From UKL13-2 sp038206765 (lineage in GTDB: Bacteria > Pseudomonadota > Gammaproteobacteria > Burkholderiales > Usitatibacteraceae): a stretch of 64,000 bases of DNA. The position numbers were made by a program, and so were the translations under genes. The notes under the pieces were generated by a model. The model searched no databases. It was not told the DNA's origin and saw only the letters and a list, made by a program, of their open reading frames with translations. The stretch is from positions 62,001 to 126,000 of the forward strand of contig JBBRAM010000007.1 in the NCBI GenBank assembly GCA_038206765.1. The letters are read 5' to 3'. Within the stretch, counting starts at the first letter, position 1. Every line of letters begins with the position of its first letter. Positions 25,250 through 34,481 of this stretch are shown one piece after another.

Positions 25250-26521
25250 CTAATGTTGAACAAAAAGCGCCAGTGTTCGCGCAGTCGCCCCACGATGGCG
25301 TTGCGCAAATAGCGCAGCAGCAATGCAAACTTCCGTTTTTAAGGCATTATTTTCGAGCAGCCGCTTTGCGTTGCTCATGGCGTCTTCGGCCCCCGTTACC
25401 TGCAAAACCGCTCCCGCTTCTTTCCCCAATTTCACCGCTTCACTAAAGTTAAACACATGTTCGCCGATGATGACAGGCTTGCCGACCGCCGCCGCTTCGA
25501 TCAAATTATGACCGCCCAATGCTTCAAAACTACCGCCGATGATGGCGACATCGCAAAGCGCGTAGTAAGCAACCATTTCCCCCATAGAATCGCCCTGCCA
25601 GACCTCAACATCGGCTACTGGCGCTGCGGTCACACTGCGTTTAGCGACAGCAAACCCTGCGTCCTGAATGAGCTGAAACACATCGTTAAATCGTTGCGGG
25701 TGACGGGGAACGACAACGAGCAAAATATCCTTGCGAGCAGCGCCATCAAAAACTTTTTTGTAAGCGGTGAGTAGCATTCGTTCTTCGCCATCGCGACTAT
25801 TGGCAATCAGTAGTACGCTCTTCTTGGCCGTCGGTAACGCCGCGCGCCACGCTTTCCCCATTGCCACCAACTCTTCATCGGGGACAAAATCAAATTTCAT
25901 ATTGCCGGTAACAACAACGTTTTTAGCGCCTAGCGATGTGAACCGTGCGGCGTCATCCGCTGATTGTGCGGCGACGACATCAATCTGACTAAGGGCTTCA
26001 CCGACAAGCGCACGGATGGGGGCGAACTTGGCGTAGCCGGCGCGGGATCGCTCAGAAAGCCGTGCATTGACGAGCAATACCGGCAGATTATCCGCTCGAC
26101 ATGTGGCGACCAAATTAAACCAAATCTCTGTCTCCATAATCAATAAAAAACGCGGCTTAAAATGCGTGATCAGCCCACGGATAGCAGACGGGAAATCGTA
26201 GGGTAAATAGGCAATCGTAGCGCGGGTTGAAAATAATTCTGCTGCCATCGAACGGCCGGTTGGCGTCATGCAGGTAAGTAGAATCGGCTGGTTGGGAAAC
26301 TGGTGTTCGCAGGCTTGGATCAGCGGCCCAGCAGCGCGAACCTCGCCGACCGAGACGGCGTGGATCCAAATCGCGGCGCTCAACGTCGGTTGTCGATATC
26401 GACCGAACCGTTCGCCAATGTTTTGCCGATAGCCAATTTCTTTGCGGCCACGCCACCACAGACGCGCCAAAATGATTGGCACGGCTAGGGCAAAACATAG
26501 CGTATAAATTATGCGCAACAT
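25250..26521 (-). CDS. waaA: 3-deoxy-D-manno-octulosonic acid (Kdo) transferase
   Basis: WaaA adds Kdo to lipid A precursor at the inner membrane. The 423-aa protein (from ATG 26521, one base after the waaC stop) begins with one membrane helix, then RKEIGYRQNIGERFGRY, the IWIHAVSVGEVRAAGPLI signature with its catalytic Glu, and the GT-B C-terminal half with MKFDF, VPRHPQRF and GGSFEALGGHNLIEAAAVGKPVIIG. The reading frame is open 26 codons further upstream into waaC, but the length fits the later start. Whether it adds one or two Kdo residues cannot be told. Confidence 0.95.
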   Translation of the reverse strand: MLRIIYTLCFALAVPIILARLWWRGRKEIGYRQNIGERFGRYRQPTLSAAIWIHAVSVGEVRAAGPLIQACEHQFPNQPILLTCMTPTGRSMAAELFSTRATIAYLPYDFPSAIRGLITHFKPRFLLIMETEIWFNLVATCRADNLPVLLVNARLSERSRAGYAKFAPIRALVGEALSQIDVVAAQSADDAARFTSLGAKNVVVTGNMKFDFVPDEELVAMGKAWRAALPTAKKSVLLIANSRDGEERMLLTAYKKVFDGAARKDILLVVVPRHPQRFNDVFQLIQDAGFAVAKRSVTAAPVADVEVWQGDSMGEMVAYYALCDVAIIGGSFEALGGHNLIEAAAVGKPVIIGEHVFNFSEAVKLGKEAGAVLQVTGAEDAMSNAKRLLENNALKTEVCIAAALFAQRHRGATARTLALFVQH

Positions 26522-26522
26522 A

Positions 26523-27530
26523 TCAACCAACCCACGGGAAAATAGCCTCAAACACCGCATCAACGCTGGGGTTTGCGGGGCTGGCTTTGGTGCCGCCACC
26601 CAAATTAATGGCGCTTTTGGCGCCGAATAAACCCGTTAAATGAGGCGAGGTTGTCATGTACAAGCCAATCGTTGGGCGCCCCAACGCAACCGCCAAATGC
26701 GCAAGCCCGGTATCCACTCCGATGACGGCGGTAGCGCCTGCCAGCATCCTGGCGGCCTCGGTCAATGCCATCGCTGGCGGCACGATGGGTTGAATGGAAT
26801 GCGCCAACGATGCCGCTAAAGAATCGCTCGTTTGCTTTTCCGCAGCACCGCCCCACGGCAATACTAAAATGAAGCCAAGCGCTTGGAGCTTTTTTCCTAA
26901 CCCGATCCACTGCTCAATGGGCCATTGTTTGTCGCGGCGACTAGTGGCGTGCAGGAAAACAATATAGCGATGTGCTGTATGGGCCGACCCATCTTCGTTG
27001 GACAACCATTTTGGGCGCGGTGATTCCAGCGATTTCCCGATTAATCCGTAATCCGTTTCAACATTCAATCGGTAGCCCAATGCGGCAGCCGCCAGCTGGC
27101 GATTACGCATCACCGCGTGTTCATTTTTAGCGATATGAAATCGGTTCTGATAAAACTTGGCGGCGAGTGGTTCACGTGCCGAATCGGGCGACATGCCGTA
27201 GCGCTCACCATGCGCCCACGTGGCAACGATTGCGCTCTTGACCAAGCCTTGCGTATCGATGACGGCATCGTATTCCCGCGCCGATAGCGCGGTACGATGC
27301 GCCGCAAGTTGCGACCAATGCGCTGGCTTCCACCATTGCTTTTTAAGCGCCCGCAGATTGATCGGCAGCGCTTTACTCACGCGCGGATGCAACTCGACCA
27401 ACTCAACATACGGTAATTCTGTGACCCAATCAATGGCGGCGTTTGGAAACGCATGTGCAATATCGCTCACCACCGGCAAATTGTGGATAACGTCACCCAT
27501 TGAAGAGAGTTTGACCAAGAGAATACGCAT
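26523..27530 (-). CDS. waaC: Lipopolysaccharide heptosyltransferase I
   Basis: A 335-aa GT9 enzyme that adds the first heptose to Kdo2-lipid A. The N-terminus MRILLVKLSSMGDVIHNLPV is the family start. IDTQGLVKSAIVA, the ATSRRDKQWP segment and the nucleotide-sugar motif GVDTGLAHLAVALGRPTIGLY are in place. It is directly followed by waaA, a conserved pair in betaproteobacteria. Confidence 0.94.
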   Translation of the reverse strand: MRILLVKLSSMGDVIHNLPVVSDIAHAFPNAAIDWVTELPYVELVELHPRVSKALPINLRALKKQWWKPAHWSQLAAHRTALSAREYDAVIDTQGLVKSAIVATWAHGERYGMSPDSAREPLAAKFYQNRFHIAKNEHAVMRNRQLAAAALGYRLNVETDYGLIGKSLESPRPKWLSNEDGSAHTAHRYIVFLHATSRRDKQWPIEQWIGLGKKLQALGFILVLPWGGAAEKQTSDSLAASLAHSIQPIVPPAMALTEAARMLAGATAVIGVDTGLAHLAVALGRPTIGLYMTTSPHLTGLFGAKSAINLGGGTKASPANPSVDAVFEAIFPWVG

Positions 27531-27667
27531 GGTTGTATTCTAGCTGAGCAAGAAGGGCATTCGCGTAGCAGTATCAATGCGGCATAGCTACTCCAATGTT
27601 GGACGCAATCGATTTACAATGTTGCTGAACGAATTCGCAGAAAAATATCCATCCAAAGATAAAAATT

Positions 27668-28432
27668 GTGCCTACAAAAATCCCACTCTCGGTTGTCATC
27701 ATTGCCAAAAATGCCGCATCGCAAATCGGCGAGCTCATTCATAGCGTTGCCTTTGCGGGCGAGGTGTTGGTTGTCGATTCTGGCTCGGAGGATGCAACCC
27801 GCGCCATTGCCGATGTGCGCGGCTGCCGTGTGGTCGAAAAAGAATGGCTGGGCTTTGGGCGGCAAAAACAGTTCGCAGTCAGCATTGCGGAATTTGACTG
27901 GGTGCTATGCTTGGACGTCGATGAGCGCGTTTCGCCAGAATTGGCCGCCAACATTGCCGCTAAAATGGAATCACCAAAGCACTTCGCCTACCGCATGCCG
28001 CGCCGCAACCGGTTCTTTGGCCAATGGCTTAAACACGGCGAAGGCTATCCCGATTATTCATTGCGCCTGTTTCATCGCCAGCACGCCAGCTGGAGCAATG
28101 ATGAGGTGCACGAAACGGTCATCACAACGGCCGACGTCGGCACGCTCAGCGGCGATTTAATGCATGACTCGGCCGAGGACGTAACCACTTATCTCGCAAA
28201 GCAAAACCGTTATTCCAGCCTTCACGCGCAGGCGTTGTTTGATCAGGGCGTTCGCGCCGGTTATGGGAAACTGTTTGTGAGCCCGTTAGCACGGTTTATT
28301 AAGTTTTATTTTCTGCGGCTCGGTTTTCTGGACGGCGGCGCTGGCTTTGCCCATGTGGCGATTGGTTGCTTCGCCGCGTTTGCGAAATACGCCAAGCTGA
28401 TTGAACTATCCAAAAAATCTGGCCAAAAGTAG
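27668..28432 (+). CDS. LPS-core GT2 glycosyltransferase (WaaE/KdtX-like)
   Basis: A 254-aa family 2 glycosyltransferase beginning at GTG 27668. PLSVVIIAKNA and VLVVDSGSEDATRAIA form the nucleotide-binding start, LCLDVDERVSPEL holds the DxD motif, and RNRFFGQWLKHGEGYPDYSLRLF is the WaaE/KdtX-type signature, which in relatives adds glucose to the inner core heptose. No signal peptide is present. It is divergent from waaC, consistent with an LPS-core role. Confidence 0.88.
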   Translation: MPTKIPLSVVIIAKNAASQIGELIHSVAFAGEVLVVDSGSEDATRAIADVRGCRVVEKEWLGFGRQKQFAVSIAEFDWVLCLDVDERVSPELAANIAAKMESPKHFAYRMPRRNRFFGQWLKHGEGYPDYSLRLFHRQHASWSNDEVHETVITTADVGTLSGDLMHDSAEDVTTYLAKQNRYSSLHAQALFDQGVRAGYGKLFVSPLARFIKFYFLRLGFLDGGAGFAHVAIGCFAAFAKYAKLIELSKKSGQK

Positions 28433-28444
28433 CGATCGCTTGAT

Positions 28445-29221
28445 CTATGGTTTCGTGGTTGGCGCTGGTGAAGCAACCACCGGCGGCACATCTCCAACCA
28501 ATGTTATGCGCCGCTGAATTCGCGCCACCTCAACGGAATCCCCCACTTTTTCTGCGCGCAACCGCTGCACACCAAGCCAAGCCAACAGTGGCCGCCGAAA
28601 GCCCTGCGCGGATGCGGTATCGATAGCCGCCGAAATGACGACCGGACTTGCTTGACCACGCCGGAAAATGACGCCAGCAGCAACGAGTTTGGCAATGGGA
28701 TCAGCGATGGTTTGTAATGCCTGTGCGGCATTGACATCAGTATTAGCGATTGCTACCGCGCGATGCTGTGGCGGCAGTAATTCAGCATCGGCGATCGGTG
28801 ATTTGCCCGCTAAATAATCGGCATAGGCACGCTCTGGTTTTGCGGCATCTTGGCGTAGCCTTTCAAAGCCATCGCAATCTTGAGTGGCCAAACTCGCCAC
28901 TTGGCTGGCGCAATGCATCAGCTCAATTCTGGCCATTAAATCGACACGGCCGGTGCGGGCTACTTCGTTCTTGGCACGGACAAATTCTTGCGCATCTACT
29001 CTCGCGTTGCCTGCCAAGTAGGCCTCAATTGAGCGCTCCATCGATGATTGCGCGTTCGCCTGCCAATCCGGCGCAGGCGGTCCGCTAGAACAGGCTGGCA
29101 AACAGCTTAACAAGCTCGCCGTGAGGATAACGGCCAACATGCCATCGGGCGATTTTGAGAACTGTTTTGGTTGCTTTTCTTGTGATCCTTGGACCTTGGC
29201 AATGTTCACGACGTTCATCAT
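28445..29221 (-). CDS. Lipoprotein linked to an Mla-like transporter
   Basis: A 258-aa predicted lipoprotein. A long N-region of about 26 residues precedes a hydrophobic core and lipobox LPACSSG, giving a mature lipoprotein rich in Ala helices. No catalytic motif is visible and no domain was recognised. The start codon overlaps the stop of the MCE gene (ATGA), so the two are cotranslated. By position it may be the lipoprotein partner of the transporter. Confidence 0.72.
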   Translation of the reverse strand: MMNVVNIAKVQGSQEKQPKQFSKSPDGMLAVILTASLLSCLPACSSGPPAPDWQANAQSSMERSIEAYLAGNARVDAQEFVRAKNEVARTGRVDLMARIELMHCASQVASLATQDCDGFERLRQDAAKPERAYADYLAGKSPIADAELLPPQHRAVAIANTDVNAAQALQTIADPIAKLVAAGVIFRRGQASPVVISAAIDTASAQGFRRPLLAWLGVQRLRAEKVGDSVEVARIQRRITLVGDVPPVVASPAPTTKP

Positions 29222-30294
29222 GGCAGCTTAAGCTCCGACTCAGTTTTAAACGGCCACTTGCGGTTGATTTCATTCACTAAATGGTCAACTTTACGCAGGC
29301 TTGATTCTACCTCGGCACGCAGCGCGCCCAAGTCCACCGTGCCTGCGCGCACGTTCGCGCCAATCGCTTGCGCCTCAACAAGCACTGCATCAATCTTCTT
29401 CAAACTCGCGCGGGTATCGGCGAGCAAGGCGTTGAGCTGCACAACGGTCGCCTGTGTGTCTTTCATCAGCCCGGTGGGCCCAAATACCTGGGAATCCGCT
29501 TTGCCGGCCAAGCCGTCTAATTTAGCCAATAACGAATTCGTACGGTCCAACGTGGTGGTGATTTTTTCAGCATTTTTTTCGTCACCGAAAATCGCTCCTA
29601 GGGCACCTTGTTTACCGTTCATTTTATCGGTGAGGGTTTTCACATTTGCCAAGCTGGCATCGAGTGACGAGTCAGTTGCGGTTAAGGCTTTCAAATTTTG
29701 AATCAGGTCCTTGGCAGCGGCCACCAGCTTGGGGATCTCAGCGCTCGCGTCGCCAACCAACAAACTGCGGGTTGCGCCATCTTCTAATGGCGGGTCCGTC
29801 AAAATGCCGGTGTAGGCGCGCATTTTGGTGTTGCCCACCAGGCCGCGTTCAAGGGTAAAAATGCTGGAACGCCGCAGCCAGTGCGCGTCTTGGCGTGGCA
29901 CATCCAAAATAATACGGGCGGTTCCATCAACGCTCAACTCAATGCGGCGTACGCGCCCAATCGGGAAGCCTGAGAACGTCAAATCCGTGCCGACCGAAAC
30001 GCCCTCCGAATCGTCGGCAACAAGGATCAATGTTTGGGTCGTTTCAAACACGCCGCGTGCGTACATCAAATATAAAACCGAAGCGCTCACCAATACCACC
30101 ATGAGCACAAGCAGAATGGCGGCCTTTATTTGCAAATTCGTTTGCAAATTCGTTTGCAAATTCGGCCGGGGATTCGATTGCGGATTGTGTTTTCCATCAG
30201 CGTGCGGGTTCGTGCTTACGCTCGCATCCGGATTGGCGCGTTCAGCAGTCGTGCTGGAATCTGTTGGGGAAGCCGATGATGGGTGTTCGTTCAT
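29218..30294 (-). CDS. MCE/MlaD-family substrate-binding protein
   Basis: A 358-aa membrane-anchored MCE protein of lipid transport. The N-terminal 55 residues are hydrophilic, including TNLQ repeats; one transmembrane helix follows (about 58-80); then the MCE domain (TLILVADDSEGVSVGTDLTFSGFPIGRVRRIEL, with YTGILTDPPLEDG). The C-terminal 180 residues are mainly helical coiled coil. The MCE domain is somewhat divergent and single. It lies downstream of the permease with a gap of about 105 bases. Confidence 0.88.
   Translation of the reverse strand: MNEHPSSASPTDSSTTAERANPDASVSTNPHADGKHNPQSNPRPNLQTNLQTNLQIKAAILLVLMVVLVSASVLYLMYARGVFETTQTLILVADDSEGVSVGTDLTFSGFPIGRVRRIELSVDGTARIILDVPRQDAHWLRRSSIFTLERGLVGNTKMRAYTGILTDPPLEDGATRSLLVGDASAEIPKLVAAAKDLIQNLKALTATDSSLDASLANVKTLTDKMNGKQGALGAIFGDEKNAEKITTTLDRTNSLLAKLDGLAGKADSQVFGPTGLMKDTQATVVQLNALLADTRASLKKIDAVLVEAQAIGANVRAGTVDLGALRAEVESSLRKVDHLVNEINRKWPFKTESELKLP
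30129..30164. repeat. Three perfect 12-bp repeats inside the MCE gene
   Basis: TTTGCAAATTCG occurs three times in a row (30129-30140, 30141-30152, 30153-30164) and encodes TNLQ on the minus strand. Being identical, they are likely recent. They keep the frame, so copy number changes would vary the length of the linker ahead of the membrane helix. Confidence 0.85.
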
Positions 30295-30399
30295 AAGATT
30301 TTACGATTCGTTTCATTCGTTATACGTGACCTAGACATTGTGCATTCGCCGCATTTTTGTCATCGATTGCGCAAGTGTTAGCGTTAGCGTTAGCAACGC

Positions 30400-31287
30400 C
30401 TAATAATAATTCACCATCAGTGAAAATATCTCAATGATCAAAATGACGGAAAACAATCTCACCATACTCGCCAATTCTCGCGCGGCTTTTGCGCGGCCAT
30501 GCAAAGGCATTACGAATTGCGCTGCGGACGGCGCCAAGCCAGATTGAGCTGACTCATAGAGCGCTGAGGCCATCGGAATAAGTGACACCGCCAAACTGAA
30601 TCCGAGCGTTTTAAAAATAAGGATAATCGACACTACAGGGCTAAACACCTGCCCAACAACACGGGTATAGCCAGTAAAGCCCCAAGGCGAAAACCCATAG
30701 ATTGTCAGGTAGGCCAGCACGAGTGAGGTAACACAGCTGACCGCAACGAGCAGCAGTACTGAAAATATGCCTGCCATGACGCGTGGCAAGGCTTCACGCT
30801 GAACTGGGTCAATACCCGAACGCTCCAACTGGCCTAATTCGCCGCGGGCCCGCATATCAGCCAATTCCAACCCATCCGGCAGCGTGCAGCGTAACGCTAC
30901 AAACACAGCCGCCGTGAGTGGAATCAGCTCTAATACCAGCACCCGCACCACCATTTCAAGCGCAAATTTTGACAGCCCATAGCTAAACGCGGTAACCACC
31001 ACGATGCGGATGAGTATCAAGCTGACCAGCGCGCAAAGAACGGTAAACCAAAGGACATTCATCCCGGTACCGTTGGCGATTTGCGTAACAAGCGGCAAGC
31101 GATTGGCGCGGCTATAACTAGACGGCATGAGCGCTAGCGATAAAATCAACGCCGCAAATTGTAACGTGCGCCAAGCGCGTGCGAGCCACCGCAGTGCAAG
31201 CAAATTAAGTTCGCGAAGTGATGAAAGCAAAGCGTCCAGATGGTGCCCTATGAACATTGTTAACACTGGGAACATTTTGAGAAACAA
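30400..31287 (-). CDS. MlaE-type ABC transporter permease
   Basis: A 295-aa integral membrane protein with five or six helices. The MlaE-family part includes LVLELIPLTAAVFVALR (the conserved P-L-T-A pattern), the RARGELGQLERSGIDPVQREALPRVMAG segment (the coupling region that contacts the ATPase), and GSxSPWGFTGYTR-type GFSPWGFTGYTRVVGQVF. The family moves phospholipids across the envelope. The partner MCE protein is the next gene, but the ATPase (MlaF) is not in the window. Confidence 0.85.
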   Translation of the reverse strand: MFLKMFPVLTMFIGHHLDALLSSLRELNLLALRWLARAWRTLQFAALILSLALMPSSYSRANRLPLVTQIANGTGMNVLWFTVLCALVSLILIRIVVVTAFSYGLSKFALEMVVRVLVLELIPLTAAVFVALRCTLPDGLELADMRARGELGQLERSGIDPVQREALPRVMAGIFSVLLLVAVSCVTSLVLAYLTIYGFSPWGFTGYTRVVGQVFSPVVSIILIFKTLGFSLAVSLIPMASALYESAQSGLAPSAAQFVMPLHGRAKAARELASMVRLFSVILIIEIFSLMVNYY

Positions 31288-31431
31288 AGGTGTTGATGCA
31301 TCATACTATTAAGTGTGTTTTTACTCGGAATCGATGACAACCGATTAACAGCACCAGACGTTCTTGTCTGTGGAACGCAATTTAGCGTTGTTATTTCAAG
31401 CCATTTTGAAACGATTTCCAGGAGAATCAGC

Positions 31432-31761
31432 ATGAATCAAAGGAACATTGCGGCCGTGGTATTGGCATTGAGCATCGGTACATCGAGCATCCTGGCGACG
31501 ACAGCGGCGAATGCGTCGGAAGAATTGTTTAAAAAATCGGGCTGTACCGCCTGCCACGCCATGGACAAAAAGCTCGTTGGTCCCGCACTAAAAGACGTTG
31601 CAGCCAAATATAAAGGCAAAAAAGGTGCGGATGCGATGCTCGCCACAAAAATCAAAAACGGCGGCAAAGATGTTTGGGGCGTGATTCCAATGCCGCCAAA
31701 CACAGGCGTCAGCGATGAAAATACGCTGATTCTCGCAAAATGGGTACTCAGCCAGCAGTAG
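31432..31761 (+). CDS. Small class I cytochrome c (c551/c552 type)
   Basis: A 109-aa periplasmic electron carrier. The signal peptide covers residues 1-26 (ending NASE). One heme motif CTACH is followed by LVGPALKDVAAKYKGK, and the axial Met lies in VIPMPPNTGVSD; the terminal helix is TLILAKWVLSQQ. ATG 31432 has an AGGAG site. It diverges from the permease and precedes rfbB, but is not clearly linked to either. Confidence 0.94.
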   Translation: MNQRNIAAVVLALSIGTSSILATTAANASEELFKKSGCTACHAMDKKLVGPALKDVAAKYKGKKGADAMLATKIKNGGKDVWGVIPMPPNTGVSDENTLILAKWVLSQQ

Positions 31762-31860
31762 CCGTCGCGTCGCTATAACAGCTGGCTGGCAACGCATCGT
31801 TACAGACGCTTACGAGCACGATAGGGAAATCGTCACCGGCACTGATAAAATCGGGGTTTC

Positions 31861-31881
31861 GCTGAACAATTGTTGTTCAGC
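31861..31881 (+). promoter_or_regulatory. Hairpin just upstream of rfbB
   Basis: GCTGAACAA and TTGTTCAGC form a perfect nine-pair stem with a three-base loop, 20 bases before the rfbB start codon. It could end cytochrome transcription (CTTCATTTT follows), act as an operator, or shape the rfbB leader. No clear ribosome site for rfbB is seen. Confidence 0.55.
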
Positions 31882-31901
31882 CTTCATTTTCGCGCGAAAC
31901 C

Positions 31902-32981
31902 ATGATTATTGTTACCGGCGGTGCAGGGTTTATTGGGTGCAATTTTATTCGCGATTGGCTCAATGCCAACGCTACGCAAAGTGATGCCGCCGACGTAATA
32001 AATCTTGACAAGCTCACCTACGCGGGCAATCTAAAATCATTAGCCGATGTCGAGGCTAATCCGCAATACCGCTTCGTGCACGGCGACATTGGCGATCGCG
32101 CCCTTGTCGGCAGACTGCTAGCAGAAGCCAAGCCAACAGCCATTGTCAATTTTGCTGCTGAAAGCCACGTGGATCGCTCCATCGCAGGCGCGGATGAATT
32201 CATCCAAACCAATATGGTTGGCACCTTCAATTTGCTAGAAGAGGTACGCAGTTATTTTGCGCCGCTACCCGCAGATGAAAAGCAAGCATTTCGGTTTTTG
32301 CATGTCTCAACCGATGAGGTATACGGCTCGCTGGGCATGCAGGAGGCTGCATTTACTGAGAAACACCAGTACGAACCCAATAGCCCCTATTCCGCCTCCA
32401 AGGCGGCCTCGGATCATTTGGTACGGGCCTATCACCATACTTACGGATTGCCGACGCTAACCACCAATTGCTCCAATAATTACGGCCCGTACCATTTCCC
32501 GGAAAAGCTGATCCCGCTGATGATTCAAAACGCCTTGCAAGGCAAGCCTTTGCCGGTCTATGGCGACGGAAAAAATGTACGCGATTGGCTCTATGTGGCA
32601 GATCATTGCTCGGCAATTCGCGCGGTACTGGCAAATGGCCGTGTCGGCGAAACCTATAATATTGGCGGCCGCAATGAGCGCACCAATATGGAAGTTGTCA
32701 GCACTGTTTGCGCTTTGTTGGATGAGCTAAAGCCGCGGGCTGATGGCAAGTGTTACAACACACAAATCACCTTCGTTAAAGACCGCCCTGGTCATGATCG
32801 CCGTTACGCGATTGACGCCACCAAACTCGAAACAGAACTGGGATGGCGCGCGCAAGAAACCTTTGAGACCGGAATTCGCAAAACGATTGCGTGGTATCTC
32901 AACAACCAAGACTGGGTTGCATCAGTAGCGAGCGGCGAATATACGAAATGGTTAGAAATGCACTACAGGAGCGGAGTTTGA
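31902..32981 (+). CDS. rfbB: dTDP-glucose 4,6-dehydratase
   Basis: Converts dTDP-glucose to dTDP-4-keto-6-deoxyglucose, the branch point for rhamnose and amino sugars. The 359-aa protein has the NAD motif GGAGFIG, FAAESHVDRSI, the STDEVYGSLG segment, and the YSASKAASDH motif with catalytic Tyr and Lys. RDWLYVADHC and the C-terminal KDRPGHDRRYAID are typical. Its stop codon overlaps the rfbA start (TGATG). Confidence 0.97.
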   Translation: MIIVTGGAGFIGCNFIRDWLNANATQSDAADVINLDKLTYAGNLKSLADVEANPQYRFVHGDIGDRALVGRLLAEAKPTAIVNFAAESHVDRSIAGADEFIQTNMVGTFNLLEEVRSYFAPLPADEKQAFRFLHVSTDEVYGSLGMQEAAFTEKHQYEPNSPYSASKAASDHLVRAYHHTYGLPTLTTNCSNNYGPYHFPEKLIPLMIQNALQGKPLPVYGDGKNVRDWLYVADHCSAIRAVLANGRVGETYNIGGRNERTNMEVVSTVCALLDELKPRADGKCYNTQITFVKDRPGHDRRYAIDATKLETELGWRAQETFETGIRKTIAWYLNNQDWVASVASGEYTKWLEMHYRSGV

Positions 32982-33865
32982 TGAATCGTAAGGGTATTAT
33001 TCTAGCCGGCGGCTCTGGCACACGACTTTATCCCGTCACGCAAGTTGTCTCCAAACAATTGCTGCCGATTTACGACAAGCCGATGATCTATTACCCGTTG
33101 ACGACGCTGATGCTGGCGGGCATACGCGATATTCTCATCATTTCCACCCCGCAGGACACGCCGCGCTTTCAAGAATTATTAGGTGACGGCTGTAAGTGGG
33201 GGTTAAATTTATCGTACGCCGTGCAGCCTTCACCGGATGGCTTGGCACAAGCGTTTTTGATTGGTGAATCATTTATCGGCGGTGCGCCCTCTGCGTTGAT
33301 TTTGGGCGACAATATTTTTTATGGTCACGATTTTTCATCGCAATTGCAACGCGCCGATGCGCGTCAAGACGGCGCCACCGTTTTTGCCTACACCGTAAAT
33401 GATCCGGAGCGTTATGGGGTGGCGGAATTTGATGCATCGGGGCGCGTAATTTCACTCGAAGAAAAACCATCCAAGCCTAAATCACGTTACGCCGTCACTG
33501 GCATCTATTTTTACGATAAGCAAGTATGTGAATTAGCGGCAAGCCTAAAACCCTCCGTACGCGGCGAATTGGAAATTACCGATTTGAACTGGCTGTATTT
33601 GGAGCGCGGCCAGCTTACCTGCGAAGTGATGGGGCGCGGCATGGCGTGGCTTGATACCGGCACCCATGAATCATTGCTCGAAGCATCGCAATATATCGAA
33701 ACCATTGAGCGCCGCCAAGGTTTAAAAATCGCCTGTCCCGAAGAAGTGGCGTATCGCCAAGGCTGGGTGAGTGCGACTGAGATTGAGGCACTTGCCAAAC
33801 CGATGCTAAAAAATAATTACGGCCAGTACCTGCTTCGGATGTTGACGGAAAAGCTTCACGGTTAG
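32981..33865 (+). CDS. rfbA: Glucose-1-phosphate thymidylyltransferase
   Basis: Makes dTDP-glucose from dTTP and glucose-1-phosphate. The 294-aa length is normal. GIILAGGSGTRLYPVTQVVSKQLLPIYDKPMIYY in pattern is the nucleotide-binding start, LGDNIFYGHD holds the Mg-binding Asp, and AWLDTGTHESLLEAS is the C-terminal signature. The start at ATG 32981 overlaps the rfbB stop and has an AGGAG site upstream. Confidence 0.97.
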   Translation: MNRKGIILAGGSGTRLYPVTQVVSKQLLPIYDKPMIYYPLTTLMLAGIRDILIISTPQDTPRFQELLGDGCKWGLNLSYAVQPSPDGLAQAFLIGESFIGGAPSALILGDNIFYGHDFSSQLQRADARQDGATVFAYTVNDPERYGVAEFDASGRVISLEEKPSKPKSRYAVTGIYFYDKQVCELAASLKPSVRGELEITDLNWLYLERGQLTCEVMGRGMAWLDTGTHESLLEASQYIETIERRQGLKIACPEEVAYRQGWVSATEIEALAKPMLKNNYGQYLLRMLTEKLHG

Positions 33866-33929
33866 TGGTTAACAGTTGACAGATAGTTTCCCGAAGAAGA
33901 CGATAAACAAAAATAGCGAACAACAGCAG

Positions 33930-34481
33930 ATGAATATTATTGACACGGCAATTGCCGATTTAAAAATTATTGAGCCGAAAGTTTTTGGCGACGCACGCGG
34001 ATTTTTTTACGAGAGCTTTAATGAGCGCACGTTTGCCGATGCTGTTGGTGTAGAACCGACATTCGTGCAAGACAATCACTCTCGCTCTGTGCGCGGTGTA
34101 TTGCGCGGCTTGCATTATCAAATCGCCTCCGCACAGGGAAAATTAGTGCGGGCGGTGGTTGGCGAAGTCTTTGATGTGGCAGTTGATATGCGCAAATCGT
34201 CGCCCACTTTTGGGCAACATGTCGAGGTGCGATTGTCGGCAGAAAATAAACGCATGTTGTGGGTGCCGGTCGGCTTTGCCCACGGGTTTTTAACGGTTTC
34301 CGATGTCGCCGAGGTGCTTTACAAAACAACTGATTACTATGCACCAACGCATGAGCGCAGTTTGCTTTGGAATGATCCTGCGCTCGGCATTGATTGGCCG
34401 TTGGCGCAAAGTGGCGCTCCACAACTCAAAGCCGCCGACATGAATGGTAAAACCTTAGCCGAAGCGGAATTGCTTGCATGA
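33930..34481 (+). CDS. rfbC: dTDP-4-dehydrorhamnose 3,5-epimerase
   Basis: A 183-aa cupin epimerase of the rhamnose pathway. The N-terminus DARGFFYESFNERTF, the RGVLRGLHYQ segment with the catalytic His, GEVFDVAVDMRKSSPTFG and YKTTDYYAPTHERSL match the family throughout. ATG 33930 gives the usual length. The stop overlaps the start of the next gene (ATGA). Confidence 0.96.
   Translation: MNIIDTAIADLKIIEPKVFGDARGFFYESFNERTFADAVGVEPTFVQDNHSRSVRGVLRGLHYQIASAQGKLVRAVVGEVFDVAVDMRKSSPTFGQHVEVRLSAENKRMLWVPVGFAHGFLTVSDVAEVLYKTTDYYAPTHERSLLWNDPALGIDWPLAQSGAPQLKAADMNGKTLAEAELLA

Noticed and set aside
25250..26599. Longer reading of waaA from 26599
   Set aside because: It would overlap waaC by 77 bases and exceed the family length; ATG 26521 gives the normal 423 residues.
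31288..31431. Possible extra gene start at 31315 for the small cytochrome c
   Set aside because: The extra 39 residues would precede the signal peptide; the ATG at 31432 has an AGGAG site.
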